Below are positions 1-8,871 of a stretch of 51,657 nucleotides of DNA, in pieces; position 1 is the first letter of the stretch; each line of letters opens with the position of its first letter. The DNA is taken from assembly GCA_016786745.1 (NCBI GenBank), contig JAEUVS010000039.1, positions 1 to 51,657 on the forward strand. The letters run 5' to 3'. A program made the translations under genes and the position numbers. This stretch comes from Chitinophagaceae bacterium. GTDB taxonomy: Bacteria > Bacteroidota > Bacteroidia > Chitinophagales > Chitinophagaceae. The notes under the pieces are model-generated. The model was not told the origin of the DNA and searched no databases. It was given only the letters and a program-made list of their open reading frames with translations.

Positions 1-1363
1 TGGTATTTTCATCATTCAACGCATGTATAGCCGGTGGTATGGCTGATTGACCGATACGGTCGGCCAGCTGATCGGCCGCCGTCATTCGAACAAACATATT
101 GTCCATATCCAGCGCTTTCAGAAGTTCCTCAACCGAAGCAGCGTTCCAATTTGTTACCGGGTTCTTCTTTCCTTTGTAAGTAATTCTCCAAATTCTTCCA
201 CGCACATGATCCCTTGCAGGGTGATCGAGGGGTACCTCGTAATGACCGATGATCGAATTATAGAAGTCCGCCACATAGATCGCTCCGTCGGGCCCCATCT
301 TTACGTCCACCGGTCTGAACCTGGGATCATCACTCAACACGAAATCGTCCTCTCTTTTGCCAACCGGCGTAGAACCGTTAAAGGAAGCCGAATACCTGTA
401 CACGCGGGAACGCACAACATCGCCGACAAAAAAATTGCCGCAATATGGTTGCGGGAAAAGTATATCGGCGTAATACGCTATACCGGCCAGCGCCGTCGCT
501 TCATCGGAAAGCGGTGTCATATCCGGTGCGAAACCCATACCCTCTTCTTTACCCCATTGCGTATAGTCTGCATCGCGGATCAACTGGTACAAGGGCGATG
601 TATGGCAATCGGTTGAATATAAATAACCCTTTTCATCGTAAACCAGCCCAAAAGGATTAATGCGGCCGTCCGTTGTATGTTCCACGCGACTTCCGTCGGG
701 TTTGAAGCGAAAGGTATTTCCCGAGTACATTACAATTGAATCACCATCTGTACCAGCGACAGTATCGCGGTTTACATAGCCATGGCAACTGTGAACCCAG
801 CCATCGTAACCACGCACAAAATTATTAATCATTCCGTGGGTATCATTTGTACGAAATGGTCCGAACAATTTTTTTTGTCCGTCTACCCTTCCGTCGCTAT
901 TACCATCATTGTATTTAGAAATGTTGGGAATGCTGTAGGCAATGGCGCCATCGTTCATTGGAAGTATGCCGATGGGAATATTCAATGTATCTGAGAACAC
1001 TGTAAATTTATCGGCCCTGCCATCTTTATCAGTGTCTTCGAGTATGGTCAGTTTGTCTTTTCCTTTCCCGGGTGCAGAAGGAAAGGGATATTCGAAGGAT
1101 TGCGTCACCCACATCCGTCCTTTCGCATCGAAGGCAAAGTTGATCGGTTTACCAATATCGGGCTCAGCGGCGAAGAGGCTTATTTCAAAGCCTTCGGGTA
1201 ACTTAAAGCCAAGCCGCTCTTCTTCAGGTGTACGGGCCTCAGTGGTACGAACATTAGCTGTAAATTTATCTCCGCTGAATTTCCGCTTATCTGCCTGTGG
1301 CCTGTTACAGGTAATAAACGTTATAGTAAACGCAAGCCAGGATAAAAGATAATATTTACGCAT
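1..1363 (-). CDS. PVC-type/sorbosone-dehydrogenase-like lipoprotein, C-terminus cut by window edge
   Basis: Open frame from an ATG at 1361-1363 to the window edge, 454 codons with no stop. The N-terminus has a hydrophobic segment ending in a lipobox-like Cys at residue 19, so it is probably an exported lipoprotein. Next come motifs of the 'putative membrane-bound dehydrogenase' beta-propeller family: GFEISLFAAEP near residue 53, DTDKDGRADKF, and a later MGPDGAIYVADFYNSIIGHY block followed by GRIWRI. In relatives this propeller is often followed by HEAT repeats and a c-type cytochrome, which would lie outside the window. It is the last visible gene of the minus-strand glycan locus, 21 bp downstream of the Gfo/Idh gene. 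The substrate is unknown; oxidation of a sugar or sugar aldehyde is inferred from the family only. Confidence 0.8.
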   Translation of the reverse strand, partial: MRKYYLLSWLAFTITFITCNRPQADKRKFSGDKFTANVRTTEARTPEEERLGFKLPEGFEISLFAAEPDIGKPINFAFDAKGRMWVTQSFEYPFPSAPGKGKDKLTILEDTDKDGRADKFTVFSDTLNIPIGILPMNDGAIAYSIPNISKYNDGNSDGRVDGQKKLFGPFRTNDTHGMINNFVRGYDGWVHSCHGYVNRDTVAGTDGDSIVMYSGNTFRFKPDGSRVEHTTDGRINPFGLVYDEKGYLYSTDCHTSPLYQLIRDADYTQWGKEEGMGFAPDMTPLSDEATALAGIAYYADILFPQPYCGNFFVGDVVRSRVYRYSASFNGSTPVGKREDDFVLSDDPRFRPVDVKMGPDGAIYVADFYNSIIGHYEVPLDHPARDHVRGRIWRITYKGKKNPVTNWNAASVEELLKALDMDNMFVRMTAADQLADRIGQSAIPPAIHALNDENT

Positions 1364-1384
1364 TCTTGTTAGAAAAATTTCAGA

Positions 1385-2467
1385 TTATAACGAAACTGCA
1401 ACTCCCTTCGCGATCGCTTCATCACATGCAAAAGCAATTTTCAGGCTGTTCAAAGCATCCAACTGGTGTGCAGACAGGTCAACGTCTTCCCTGATCGCGC
1501 GAAGAAAAAATTTTTGCTGCCTGTTGCAAAGTTCCTGGTGATCGGGTTCGTCACTAAGATTCAACCACGTGTCCTCGCGGACGAAGTTATCATTTGAGTC
1601 GAGATCGGCGTGATGAAAACGTAATGATTCCGTCTTCGTGTGCGCATCAACCGAGTCGGATTTACCGGGGCCACCTGCTTCTTTTGCAACAATAGAAACC
1701 GAGCCATTCGGCCCTATCACGTCTTTTACAAAAAACGCCGTTTCGCTCATCATTGGTCCCCACCCTGCTTCATACCAGCCCACCGATCCGTCGTCAAATT
1801 TAATCTGCAGCTGACCGTAGTTGTAATTATTTTCAGGTACTTCAGGAGATAGCCTCGCGCCTATCGCGCTAACCTGCAGCGGTTTTGAATTTGTCATCTG
1901 GCACATTACATCTATGTAATGTACCCCGCAATCAACGATCGGGCTGAGCGTTTTCATCAGGTTGCGATGAACGGTCCACATGCGGCTATGGCTCTGCTGA
2001 TTAAGGTTCATCCGCATAACAAGAGGTTTGCCGAGTTCCTTCGACAACTCGATAAATCGCACCCACGAAGGATGATGTCGCAGAATATAACCCACAACTA
2101 ACTTTTTGCCAGACTTGTTCACTGCTTTTAATACACGTTCCGCCCCGGCAACGGAATCCGCAATGGGTTTTTCAACGAAAACATGACATCCGCTTTCAAG
2201 CCCCATAACAGCGAATTTCTCGTGGGTATCGGGATAGGTGGCAATGCATACTGCATCCGGTTTTTGTTCCTTCAACGCTTTTTCGAAATCGTTGAACAGC
2301 GGATATTTATTTCCAAGCTTATCATTAAGTACCGTATTGCTGTCGTTATCCGATACCAGCCCCACAATTTGAAAATCATTTATCAAATGATAAGAAAATG
2401 CGTGAGCGGTACCCATGTTGCCACAGCCAACAACGAGTACGCGTAATTTTTTAATTCCGTTAGTCAT
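1385..2467 (-). CDS. Gfo/Idh/MocA family NAD(P)-dependent oxidoreductase
   Basis: 360 residues with ATG start. The N-terminal Rossmann fold shows the dinucleotide loop GCGNMG (residues 14-19). The family EKP motif with its conserved lysine is at 99-101, and a DxGxHxxD catalytic signature (D179, G181, H183, D186) marks the second domain. No signal peptide, so cytoplasmic. Family members oxidise or reduce hydroxyls of sugars, inositols and sugar acids. It starts two bases after the transporter stop codon, so import and oxidation are probably co-expressed. The exact sugar cannot be told from sequence. Confidence 0.9.
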   Translation of the reverse strand: MTNGIKKLRVLVVGCGNMGTAHAFSYHLINDFQIVGLVSDNDSNTVLNDKLGNKYPLFNDFEKALKEQKPDAVCIATYPDTHEKFAVMGLESGCHVFVEKPIADSVAGAERVLKAVNKSGKKLVVGYILRHHPSWVRFIELSKELGKPLVMRMNLNQQSHSRMWTVHRNLMKTLSPIVDCGVHYIDVMCQMTNSKPLQVSAIGARLSPEVPENNYNYGQLQIKFDDGSVGWYEAGWGPMMSETAFFVKDVIGPNGSVSIVAKEAGGPGKSDSVDAHTKTESLRFHHADLDSNDNFVREDTWLNLSDEPDHQELCNRQQKFFLRAIREDVDLSAHQLDALNSLKIAFACDEAIAKGVAVSL

Positions 2468-2469
2468 AA

Positions 2470-3750
2470 TTATTTAGTTGAAGCGCTATGGGTTCGTCCT
2501 ATCCACCAGTAATACATGTTGAAAATGTAACAAGGCAGAAGCACCCAATAGGCTATTTGATTATTTCCATTGATGCGCGCTGCCCAGCCGTACAGGAGCG
2601 GCATAATCGCACCACCTGCTATACCCATAATAAGAATCCCCGACGCGGTGTTTACAACTGTTCCTTTAAGACCTCTCAGCGCCTGCGGCCATACAGCGGG
2701 CCAAAGCAATGCATTCGCAAGGTTCAATAGTGCCACAAAAACTATTGAGCTGATACCATTCGTGAACATCACGAGTAAGGTGATCAACACCCCGAGTATA
2801 TTCGAATACAGGTATGCGCGTTCCTGCGAAATATATTTTGGAATCGTAAACACCCCGAACAGGTATCCTGCGATTCCGCTCGCTAAACTGTAAGATGTGA
2901 GATTTTTGGCTACGTCGAGACGCATGCCGTGATACATTCCATAGTTACCGATGGTGTCGCCTGAAACCACTTCCGTTCCCACCGAGGTAAAAATCGCGAA
3001 GAAGCCAAGTATCATAGGCGCCGTCTTCCATATGGCCAGGCTCTTTTTCGAGGTATCCGCAACCGACTTTATCTCCGGGAGCTTTGCAAATTTGATCGCA
3101 AACGATATTAACGTGAGAGCCGCCGCCAGGATGCAATATGGAAGGATTACAGCGCGCGCAAGTTCATCAAGTCGTTCGGCACGTGCTGATGACGACAGGC
3201 CCTTTAATGATGCTAACAATTCATCGGAATTGCCAAGGATCATAACACCCAGAACCAGTGGCGCTGATATTCCCGCAAGTTTATTGCACACCCCCATGAT
3301 GCTGATACGTTGAGCGGCACTTTCTGCGGGACCAAGGAGCGTGATGTAGGGATTGACAGCCGTTTGTAAAACTGTTAATCCCGTTCCCACAATAAATAAA
3401 CCGAGAAGAAACAATCCATAAATACGTGTGAGCGCTGATGGAATAAACATCAAACAACCAACCGCCATAATAAGCAGCCCAATCTGCATTCCCTTCACCA
3501 TCCCGGTACGGGTGAGCAATTTACCCGAAGGAATTGCCATCACCGTGTAAGCGATGTAAAAAGCAAATGTTACGAGGTATGATTCCCATTCCTGCAATTC
3601 GCACGCGATTCGCAGGTAAGGAATAAGTGTGCCATTCAACCATGTGACAAAACCAAAAATAAAAAAGAAGCCACCTATAAACATAATCTTACCTGCATAC
3701 CTGTTCTTCTCTATCTTATTACTTTCGGTTCGTATTGTAGCGGTCGACAT
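2470..3750 (-). CDS. FHS-family sugar MFS transporter (FucP/GluP-like)
   Basis: 426 residues, strongly hydrophobic, with about 12 predicted membrane segments in the inner membrane. The N-terminal stretch FFFIFGFVTWLNGTLIPYL is typical of the fucose-galactose-glucose/H+ symporter family, and VLQTAVNPYITLLGP in the first half is another hallmark. Its role is proton-coupled import of a monosaccharide or small glycoside. It lies between the MDR dehydrogenase (15 bp upstream) and the Gfo/Idh gene (2 bp downstream), which supports import of the locus product for cytoplasmic oxidation. Specificity among fucose, glucose and galactose types is not resolved. Confidence 0.9.
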   Translation of the reverse strand: MSTATIRTESNKIEKNRYAGKIMFIGGFFFIFGFVTWLNGTLIPYLRIACELQEWESYLVTFAFYIAYTVMAIPSGKLLTRTGMVKGMQIGLLIMAVGCLMFIPSALTRIYGLFLLGLFIVGTGLTVLQTAVNPYITLLGPAESAAQRISIMGVCNKLAGISAPLVLGVMILGNSDELLASLKGLSSSARAERLDELARAVILPYCILAAALTLISFAIKFAKLPEIKSVADTSKKSLAIWKTAPMILGFFAIFTSVGTEVVSGDTIGNYGMYHGMRLDVAKNLTSYSLASGIAGYLFGVFTIPKYISQERAYLYSNILGVLITLLVMFTNGISSIVFVALLNLANALLWPAVWPQALRGLKGTVVNTASGILIMGIAGGAIMPLLYGWAARINGNNQIAYWVLLPCYIFNMYYWWIGRTHSASTK

Positions 3751-3765
3751 AATTCTTAGCTCGAT

Positions 3766-4779
3766 TTAATTCCATTCAAGTATTACTCCAAGGGTAGATG
3801 ATCTGTCATTCAGTAATTGCTCGTATGCTTTCGGCGCGTCATCCCAGGAAAAACGGTGTGTGATTAATTTTTGAGCGGTGAATAAACCTGCTTCAACAAG
3901 CTGCAGATAATATTGCGTATCTACTTTCCTTGTCCACCTGTTGTACTCATTCGGAACAGAAGCATGAGTGTAATTATGCGCACCTATTATCACGGTTCCT
4001 TTTGCATTCACCTGGTCATGAAAATCAACGGTGGTGGGTCCGGATGGACTGCTTACCATCACAAACCTCCCTAACCTGCGAACCCATTCCAACGCGGTTG
4101 GAATAACCTGGGGACTGCCGGTAACTTCGAATACCACATCTGCCATGCGGTCGTTCGTACTCTTCGCAATGATGCCGCTCATTTCATTGGGACCGGCCAC
4201 GATGCTTGCCCCCATGTGAAGCGCTTTCTCACGTCGGAATTCTTCGAGGTCCACGCCTATTACCGGCCACGCACCTACGTGGCGCGCAAGACCAACAGTA
4301 AATTGCCCGAGCAATCCCAAACCGCATACAACACTATTTTCGCCGAGTTTGATGTCGGCTAACCTTATCCCCTGCATCACTATCTGCGCAATAGTTGCAA
4401 AAGCCGCTTCGTCATCACTTACACCATCATTTATTAGTAAAGCATCGTTTTCGGAAATGATGAAAACAGTTGCGTGCGGTCCTGTGGAAGAAACACGATC
4501 GCCTTTCCTGAATTCAGTTACGGCCGATCCCACCTCAAGCACGATTCCTACATTGCAATACCCTGCGTCCCACGGGTATTCGAAAAGTTTGTGCCACACG
4601 CTGCCTGGTGTATGTTTCCCTCTTAACACAGTCAGTTCTGTTCCTGTGCTGATTAACGTACGCGTGGTTCTCACCATAATTTCATTGGGCGCCAGGTCGC
4701 GCTGAATATTCCGATCGAGAATTTCAACCTGCAATGGTGCGGTAAATACCACGTGCGAGGCATTTGTATTTTTAGTCAT
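3766..4779 (-). CDS. MDR-superfamily dehydrogenase (zinc-binding alcohol dehydrogenase-like)
   Basis: 337 residues. I chose the ATG at 4777-4779 over an adjacent GTG codon. Medium-chain dehydrogenase/reductase layout: a GroES-like N-terminal half with the ISTGTE motif (residues 43-48) seen in BchC-like and bi-domain oxidoreductases, then a Rossmann loop GLGLLG at 153-158. I do not see the classical Cys/GHE catalytic-zinc signature of alcohol dehydrogenases, so metal dependence is uncertain. Cytoplasmic. It is 37 bp downstream of the amidotransferase-like gene and 15 bp upstream of the transporter gene. Probable role: oxidoreduction of an imported sugar alongside the Gfo/Idh enzyme. Confidence 0.82.
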   Translation of the reverse strand: MTKNTNASHVVFTAPLQVEILDRNIQRDLAPNEIMVRTTRTLISTGTELTVLRGKHTPGSVWHKLFEYPWDAGYCNVGIVLEVGSAVTEFRKGDRVSSTGPHATVFIISENDALLINDGVSDDEAAFATIAQIVMQGIRLADIKLGENSVVCGLGLLGQFTVGLARHVGAWPVIGVDLEEFRREKALHMGASIVAGPNEMSGIIAKSTNDRMADVVFEVTGSPQVIPTALEWVRRLGRFVMVSSPSGPTTVDFHDQVNAKGTVIIGAHNYTHASVPNEYNRWTRKVDTQYYLQLVEAGLFTAQKLITHRFSWDDAPKAYEQLLNDRSSTLGVILEWN

Positions 4780-4816
4780 CACCTACACTAATTGAATTTG
4801 CAATTGAACCGCGCAG

Positions 4817-5572
4817 TTATTTTCTGGTGAGCCATTCGAAAGATTGAACCCAGAACTGGCCATACTTTTCCCAGTCTTTAAATGTCCCGCACCAGTGAGG
4901 TTGGGGATCTGGTGTGAATGCCATAGTCCGGCCTTTGCCATACTCCCACACTGCCACGATAGGATCTCCTTCGTGTTCAACAATAAGTTTTGCGCCTTTC
5001 TTTAGCGTTGTACGGTTATAACCGAGAAATAGAAAGTCGGCATCGTTCCAACCAAGGCCCTTTATACATTGATGATTGTTATCCACTGCATTGCTGTGAA
5101 ATCCTTCGGGCCATTCCGAACGATCGTCGTAAGGATACATTTCAACGGGAAGAATTTTTTCGATTGGCGTGTTGTGATAGTTGCCTATTCCGCGGCGCCC
5201 GGTAAATGTGGCATATCCGCCAGCCATTATGAAAGCTCCACCTTCATTCACATACTGTTCAACCAACTTGAGCCTGTTGGGTCCGAGAGGAACTTTTGTT
5301 CGCATGAAATCGGGATACAATTGAAAGGCGTCGGAATCTACATCTGTAAACATTATGACGTCGTACTCTTTCAGACCCTCGATAGTTCTGGGGAACTCGG
5401 CAAGTGCTGTTTCAACACCCATGTGAGTCACTTTTACCTTCGAAGTTTTCTGAACAGCTTCCGTAAGAAATGTCTGGCGAACAGCAGGAGCAACAAAAAA
5501 TTCAGCGTCATTCCCTTTTAGTTCAACTTCAAGACGAACTGAAGTATCGCCCACTAATAAAAATTTTACCAT
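4817..5572 (-). CDS. Class-I glutamine amidotransferase-like protein (GATase1-like/ThuA-like)
   Basis: 251 residues with ATG start and no signal peptide. The sequence begins KFLLVGDTSVRLEVE, has an EYDVIMFTDVDSD strand, then EQYVNEGGAFIMAGGYATF with GRRGIGNY. This is the flavodoxin-like Rossmannoid fold of the putative glutamine amidotransferase family (PF07090-like, related to ThuA). No Cys occupies a nucleophile-elbow position, so classical glutaminase activity is unlikely. ThuA-like proteins are repeatedly found in sugar loci with Gfo/Idh oxidoreductases, as here. They have been linked to keto-sugar metabolism, but the reaction for this protein is unknown. Confidence 0.72.
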   Translation of the reverse strand: MVKFLLVGDTSVRLEVELKGNDAEFFVAPAVRQTFLTEAVQKTSKVKVTHMGVETALAEFPRTIEGLKEYDVIMFTDVDSDAFQLYPDFMRTKVPLGPNRLKLVEQYVNEGGAFIMAGGYATFTGRRGIGNYHNTPIEKILPVEMYPYDDRSEWPEGFHSNAVDNNHQCIKGLGWNDADFLFLGYNRTTLKKGAKLIVEHEGDPIVAVWEYGKGRTMAFTPDPQPHWCGTFKDWEKYGQFWVQSFEWLTRK

Positions 5573-5602
5573 GATAGTATTGTTAGTATTGATTTAAAGA
5601 AT

Positions 5603-8600
5603 TTACCATTTCAATAAAACCCGGAGCCCGGCTATGGCCTGTCGCCCCTGGCGAAACGGCGTTACCAATTCGATTATAATTTCCTCTGAGCCGTGATTTT
5701 CGGGAGCAACACCTTGCAGCACCACCGAAAGTGTGTCACCAAAAACCACTGGTTGTTGCACAAGATCACCTGCATCTTTCATGGAAAATTTTTTTGCCCC
5801 TGATCCCACTCTTATTTCGAATTCGTGCTCTTTCATCCAGGGCATAAACCCTGTGTTTTTTAAATCGATTCGAATATCGAAACGCTCTCCGGGGCGCACG
5901 TTGCCAATCGTGGATTTCATGGTTGCGTCGAATTGCTTTACAGCCAGTTGCTGGTCGACTGTTGTGCCATAGCCATTGTATCCATAAACAAATTCTCTGA
6001 AAGGTTTTGTAAGGTTTGATGAGCGTGTGGCAGCCAGCATAGCCCCGGGAGTCGCTGCCATTTGCCTGTCGTATTCTTCAGACAAATCATATATTTTTTT
6101 ATTGAGCGAAATAATTTCGCTTCTCACAGTTCCAGGTAGAGCCGATCGCATGGAATGATAATTCATGTGCCCCAAAACAAGTTGCTCCAATTGCGACGAC
6201 AGGTTAGCTCGTTCGAGGTGATAGTTGAAGTATGTGCCGTATAACTGCGCCTGCTTTATCCACCTTGTAACGTTATTTCCATCTGCATTTTTTTCCAACG
6301 CAGATAAATGCTGTTTGTATTCGACAAGAAATCTCCTGGCTTCTTTGGTGATGCTATCCCGCACACCTTTTGCGAGGGAAAACCAACGGAATGGGAAAAG
6401 CGGTCCATTCATGATTTCCCATAAATTATCTGACGCTTCGGAAAAATGCACAAAGCTCATTGCAGCTGAATCACCAAACGTCTCCGCACCAAAACTGTAA
6501 CGGAAAGAATTAACCGACGCGGTAGGCTCCCATCCGAAGTATCCGATAGCGTTCCACGTTAGTTCCATGTTTGTATATGCTCCACCGATCCAGTAACTGC
6601 CGCGATCGGATAACAACCTTTTCATTTTTTCAGTAGAAGGCACCCTGAATCCCGTAAACAGGTTATCGAGCCATGTATCGCCCATTGTGCCGAGTGTTTC
6701 GTAATTCCGTGAGAGCGGACCGAAACCGGTTCCATGGCCCACCAGCACCATATCTTTCGGGATAAATTGTTCGATCGCCGGTTTGTACAAATCGAAGTAG
6801 GGATAAACGGCAATAGTTCCGCTAAAGTTCAAATCCCTGATTAATTTGTGCAGGACGATGTATTGTTCCCAAACGCGGTCTTTTGTTTTAGTTTGTGCGA
6901 GGTATTCTTTAAATTCTTCCGTTTCATCTATACCGCCATTATCATCCCTGATTAATACAAAGCCGTCCAGCGGGTAAGTTTCAAGAAGTTCTTTAAAATA
7001 ACTTTTCAGGTAGCGCCTGTACTCCGGGTGCATAAATCGCGGCACCTTACTTTTTCCAGGCACAGTAGCTTCCGGAAATTTTTCTTCGAACGTATTTGGT
7101 ATCGCTCCTACGGGAACCCACAACCAAACCTTTCCTCCACGCGCATGGATGTAATCAATCAGTTTCGCCGCAAACTCCCTGCTGCTGTCGAAAGCAGAAA
7201 ATCGCGCACCACTAACTTCATCATAGGCATCCGGGTGGCTTGAACGCAGTTCAGGCATGTATTTAAACGACACCGGCATTTTCCAGTTGCTCCACATGCC
7301 CAGGTCGGTCATCGAATTCATTCCGCTCGTCATCATTCCATCAATAGCCCGCCGCCACTCCGCTTCATCGCCATAGGGAAAATCAACCTCGAAAGGCCCT
7401 CCGCCAAAACCACCCGCACGTAGGGCAACGACAGGATTGGAAGCAATGAGCGGGGCTCTTCCCGACGACATATGTTTCAGAAAACCAGTAACAGCTTTAT
7501 ACAATCCAAACTTCGACGAAGCTGATACACGCAGGCCATTAGTTACAGGATCAATGCGAAAACCGTCGCGCTCGGGTATGCGCTCATTCTTTAAATCAGT
7601 TGTCAGCTCGATCGTGAAAGAAGCACCTGCATTTGCGGTAGAAGAACGATCGGCATCGATGCGAAAACTTTCCAGGCCGCCGGCAAGTGTTTGTGCAATT
7701 ACTGAATCTTCCGGCGTGTGTTTTATGACAACATTTGATGGTAACTTTTGACCAACGGGCCGCGCACGCACAATTACACCTTCGGAAAGAAGATTGATGA
7801 TTTCCGCTTCGTTTTTTATTTTCTCATTGGAAATTACTTTCAGCTTTCTCTTCCAGAAACGTCCATTCAAACTTTCTTCTCCAAAAACGTAAACAGTCGA
7901 CCGGTTTCCTTCGTAGCACTCACCTGTACTTTTAACCGATGAGGCATAGTCTTTAAAACCGTAGTAAGGAAAGTACGACTGGAACGCATCGAGCTCTTTC
8001 TTTGCTCCATTTAACTGTATACTGGTTTCGAGACCATATTTCAGCCAGGGACTTTCATCTTTCCACGGCCTTTCATCAAAAATTATTTCCAATTGGCCCG
8101 AAGGATATATACGATAAGCCAGGGCTACAGCAATATCATTCTTATACTGGAACAGGAAATTCAGTTCTGTCATCGCATCGTTTGAAAACGACGAAACCAG
8201 TTTAACAGATGACATTGGCAGGTATTTTCCTTTCTTCAGTGAAATGGATGGCAGGTTGTTACCGGGGTTCATGCTGCCATGCTGCTCAATTACGCTGTCG
8301 CCTGCTTCAAAAAATTGCGAACGCATCGGCCCGGACAACAGCGAATCACCAAAAGCAGAGACGCTGTTTAGCATGCCTGTACGCTCGTTTAGTGATACAG
8401 ACATGTTATCATAGACCACGAAAATATTTTCGTTTCTACGCGTTATGTGTGATGCAGGTTTCAAAGGACCATCTGCTAATATTAATGAGCTCCAGGTACC
8501 CGGTGGTACCTTCAACGAGAAAACGAGCAGATCCTCCGGACGCGGATTCCTAACAGGTGCTGACAACGCTGCTTTCCAGTGTGCTTTACCTTCACGGATG

Positions 8601-8821
8601 GCAAAGGGAACGGGCTTTCCCGATAGTTCAAAATGCACATTGTTCCAATTGATCAATCCCGGTGACGCAATAGATCCTGTTGGAATTTCAATAACCGACG
8701 ACAGCTCAGCGCCGGTAGGATTATAAAGTTGAACAGACACGTTGGAGTGGGCGCCCGAAGATTGTCCGTGCGCCCAGGATATAATGAATTCAAGAGCAAA
8801 AACGACTAAAAAAGTTTTCAT
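5603..8821 (-). CDS. Large secreted glycoside-hydrolase-like protein, family not assigned
   Basis: 1072 residues from the ATG at 8819-8821, chosen because the next residues form a signal peptide (MKTFLVVFALEFIISWAHGQ). A longer in-frame start would overlap susD by about 70 bases. Order: a beta-rich N-terminal region (about 25-370); a domain near 380-460 (GLRVSASSKFGLYKAVTGFL) resembling the small domain before the barrel in GH20, GH67 and GH84-type enzymes; then a probable TIM barrel (about 468-780) with GGKVWLWVP and an acidic LIRDDNGGIDE segment at about 622-632 that may hold catalytic acids. A C-terminal beta domain follows. It sits directly behind susD, as the main hydrolase of such loci does. 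No known family could be assigned with confidence. Confidence 0.7.
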   Translation of the reverse strand: MKTFLVVFALEFIISWAHGQSSGAHSNVSVQLYNPTGAELSSVIEIPTGSIASPGLINWNNVHFELSGKPVPFAIREGKAHWKAALSAPVRNPRPEDLLVFSLKVPPGTWSSLILADGPLKPASHITRRNENIFVVYDNMSVSLNERTGMLNSVSAFGDSLLSGPMRSQFFEAGDSVIEQHGSMNPGNNLPSISLKKGKYLPMSSVKLVSSFSNDAMTELNFLFQYKNDIAVALAYRIYPSGQLEIIFDERPWKDESPWLKYGLETSIQLNGAKKELDAFQSYFPYYGFKDYASSVKSTGECYEGNRSTVYVFGEESLNGRFWKRKLKVISNEKIKNEAEIINLLSEGVIVRARPVGQKLPSNVVIKHTPEDSVIAQTLAGGLESFRIDADRSSTANAGASFTIELTTDLKNERIPERDGFRIDPVTNGLRVSASSKFGLYKAVTGFLKHMSSGRAPLIASNPVVALRAGGFGGGPFEVDFPYGDEAEWRRAIDGMMTSGMNSMTDLGMWSNWKMPVSFKYMPELRSSHPDAYDEVSGARFSAFDSSREFAAKLIDYIHARGGKVWLWVPVGAIPNTFEEKFPEATVPGKSKVPRFMHPEYRRYLKSYFKELLETYPLDGFVLIRDDNGGIDETEEFKEYLAQTKTKDRVWEQYIVLHKLIRDLNFSGTIAVYPYFDLYKPAIEQFIPKDMVLVGHGTGFGPLSRNYETLGTMGDTWLDNLFTGFRVPSTEKMKRLLSDRGSYWIGGAYTNMELTWNAIGYFGWEPTASVNSFRYSFGAETFGDSAAMSFVHFSEASDNLWEIMNGPLFPFRWFSLAKGVRDSITKEARRFLVEYKQHLSALEKNADGNNVTRWIKQAQLYGTYFNYHLERANLSSQLEQLVLGHMNYHSMRSALPGTVRSEIISLNKKIYDLSEEYDRQMAATPGAMLAATRSSNLTKPFREFVYGYNGYGTTVDQQLAVKQFDATMKSTIGNVRPGERFDIRIDLKNTGFMPWMKEHEFEIRVGSGAKKFSMKDAGDLVQQPVVFGDTLSVVLQGVAPENHGSEEIIIELVTPFRQGRQAIAGLRVLLKW

Positions 8822-8871
8822 GCCTGGTAAACGAAGTACAGACCTGGTCTGTAACATGATAATGTGTGATA

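Noticed and set aside
47..616. Plus-strand open frame of 189 codons
   Set aside because: It is antisense to the propeller lipoprotein, whose minus-strand frame has strong family motifs.
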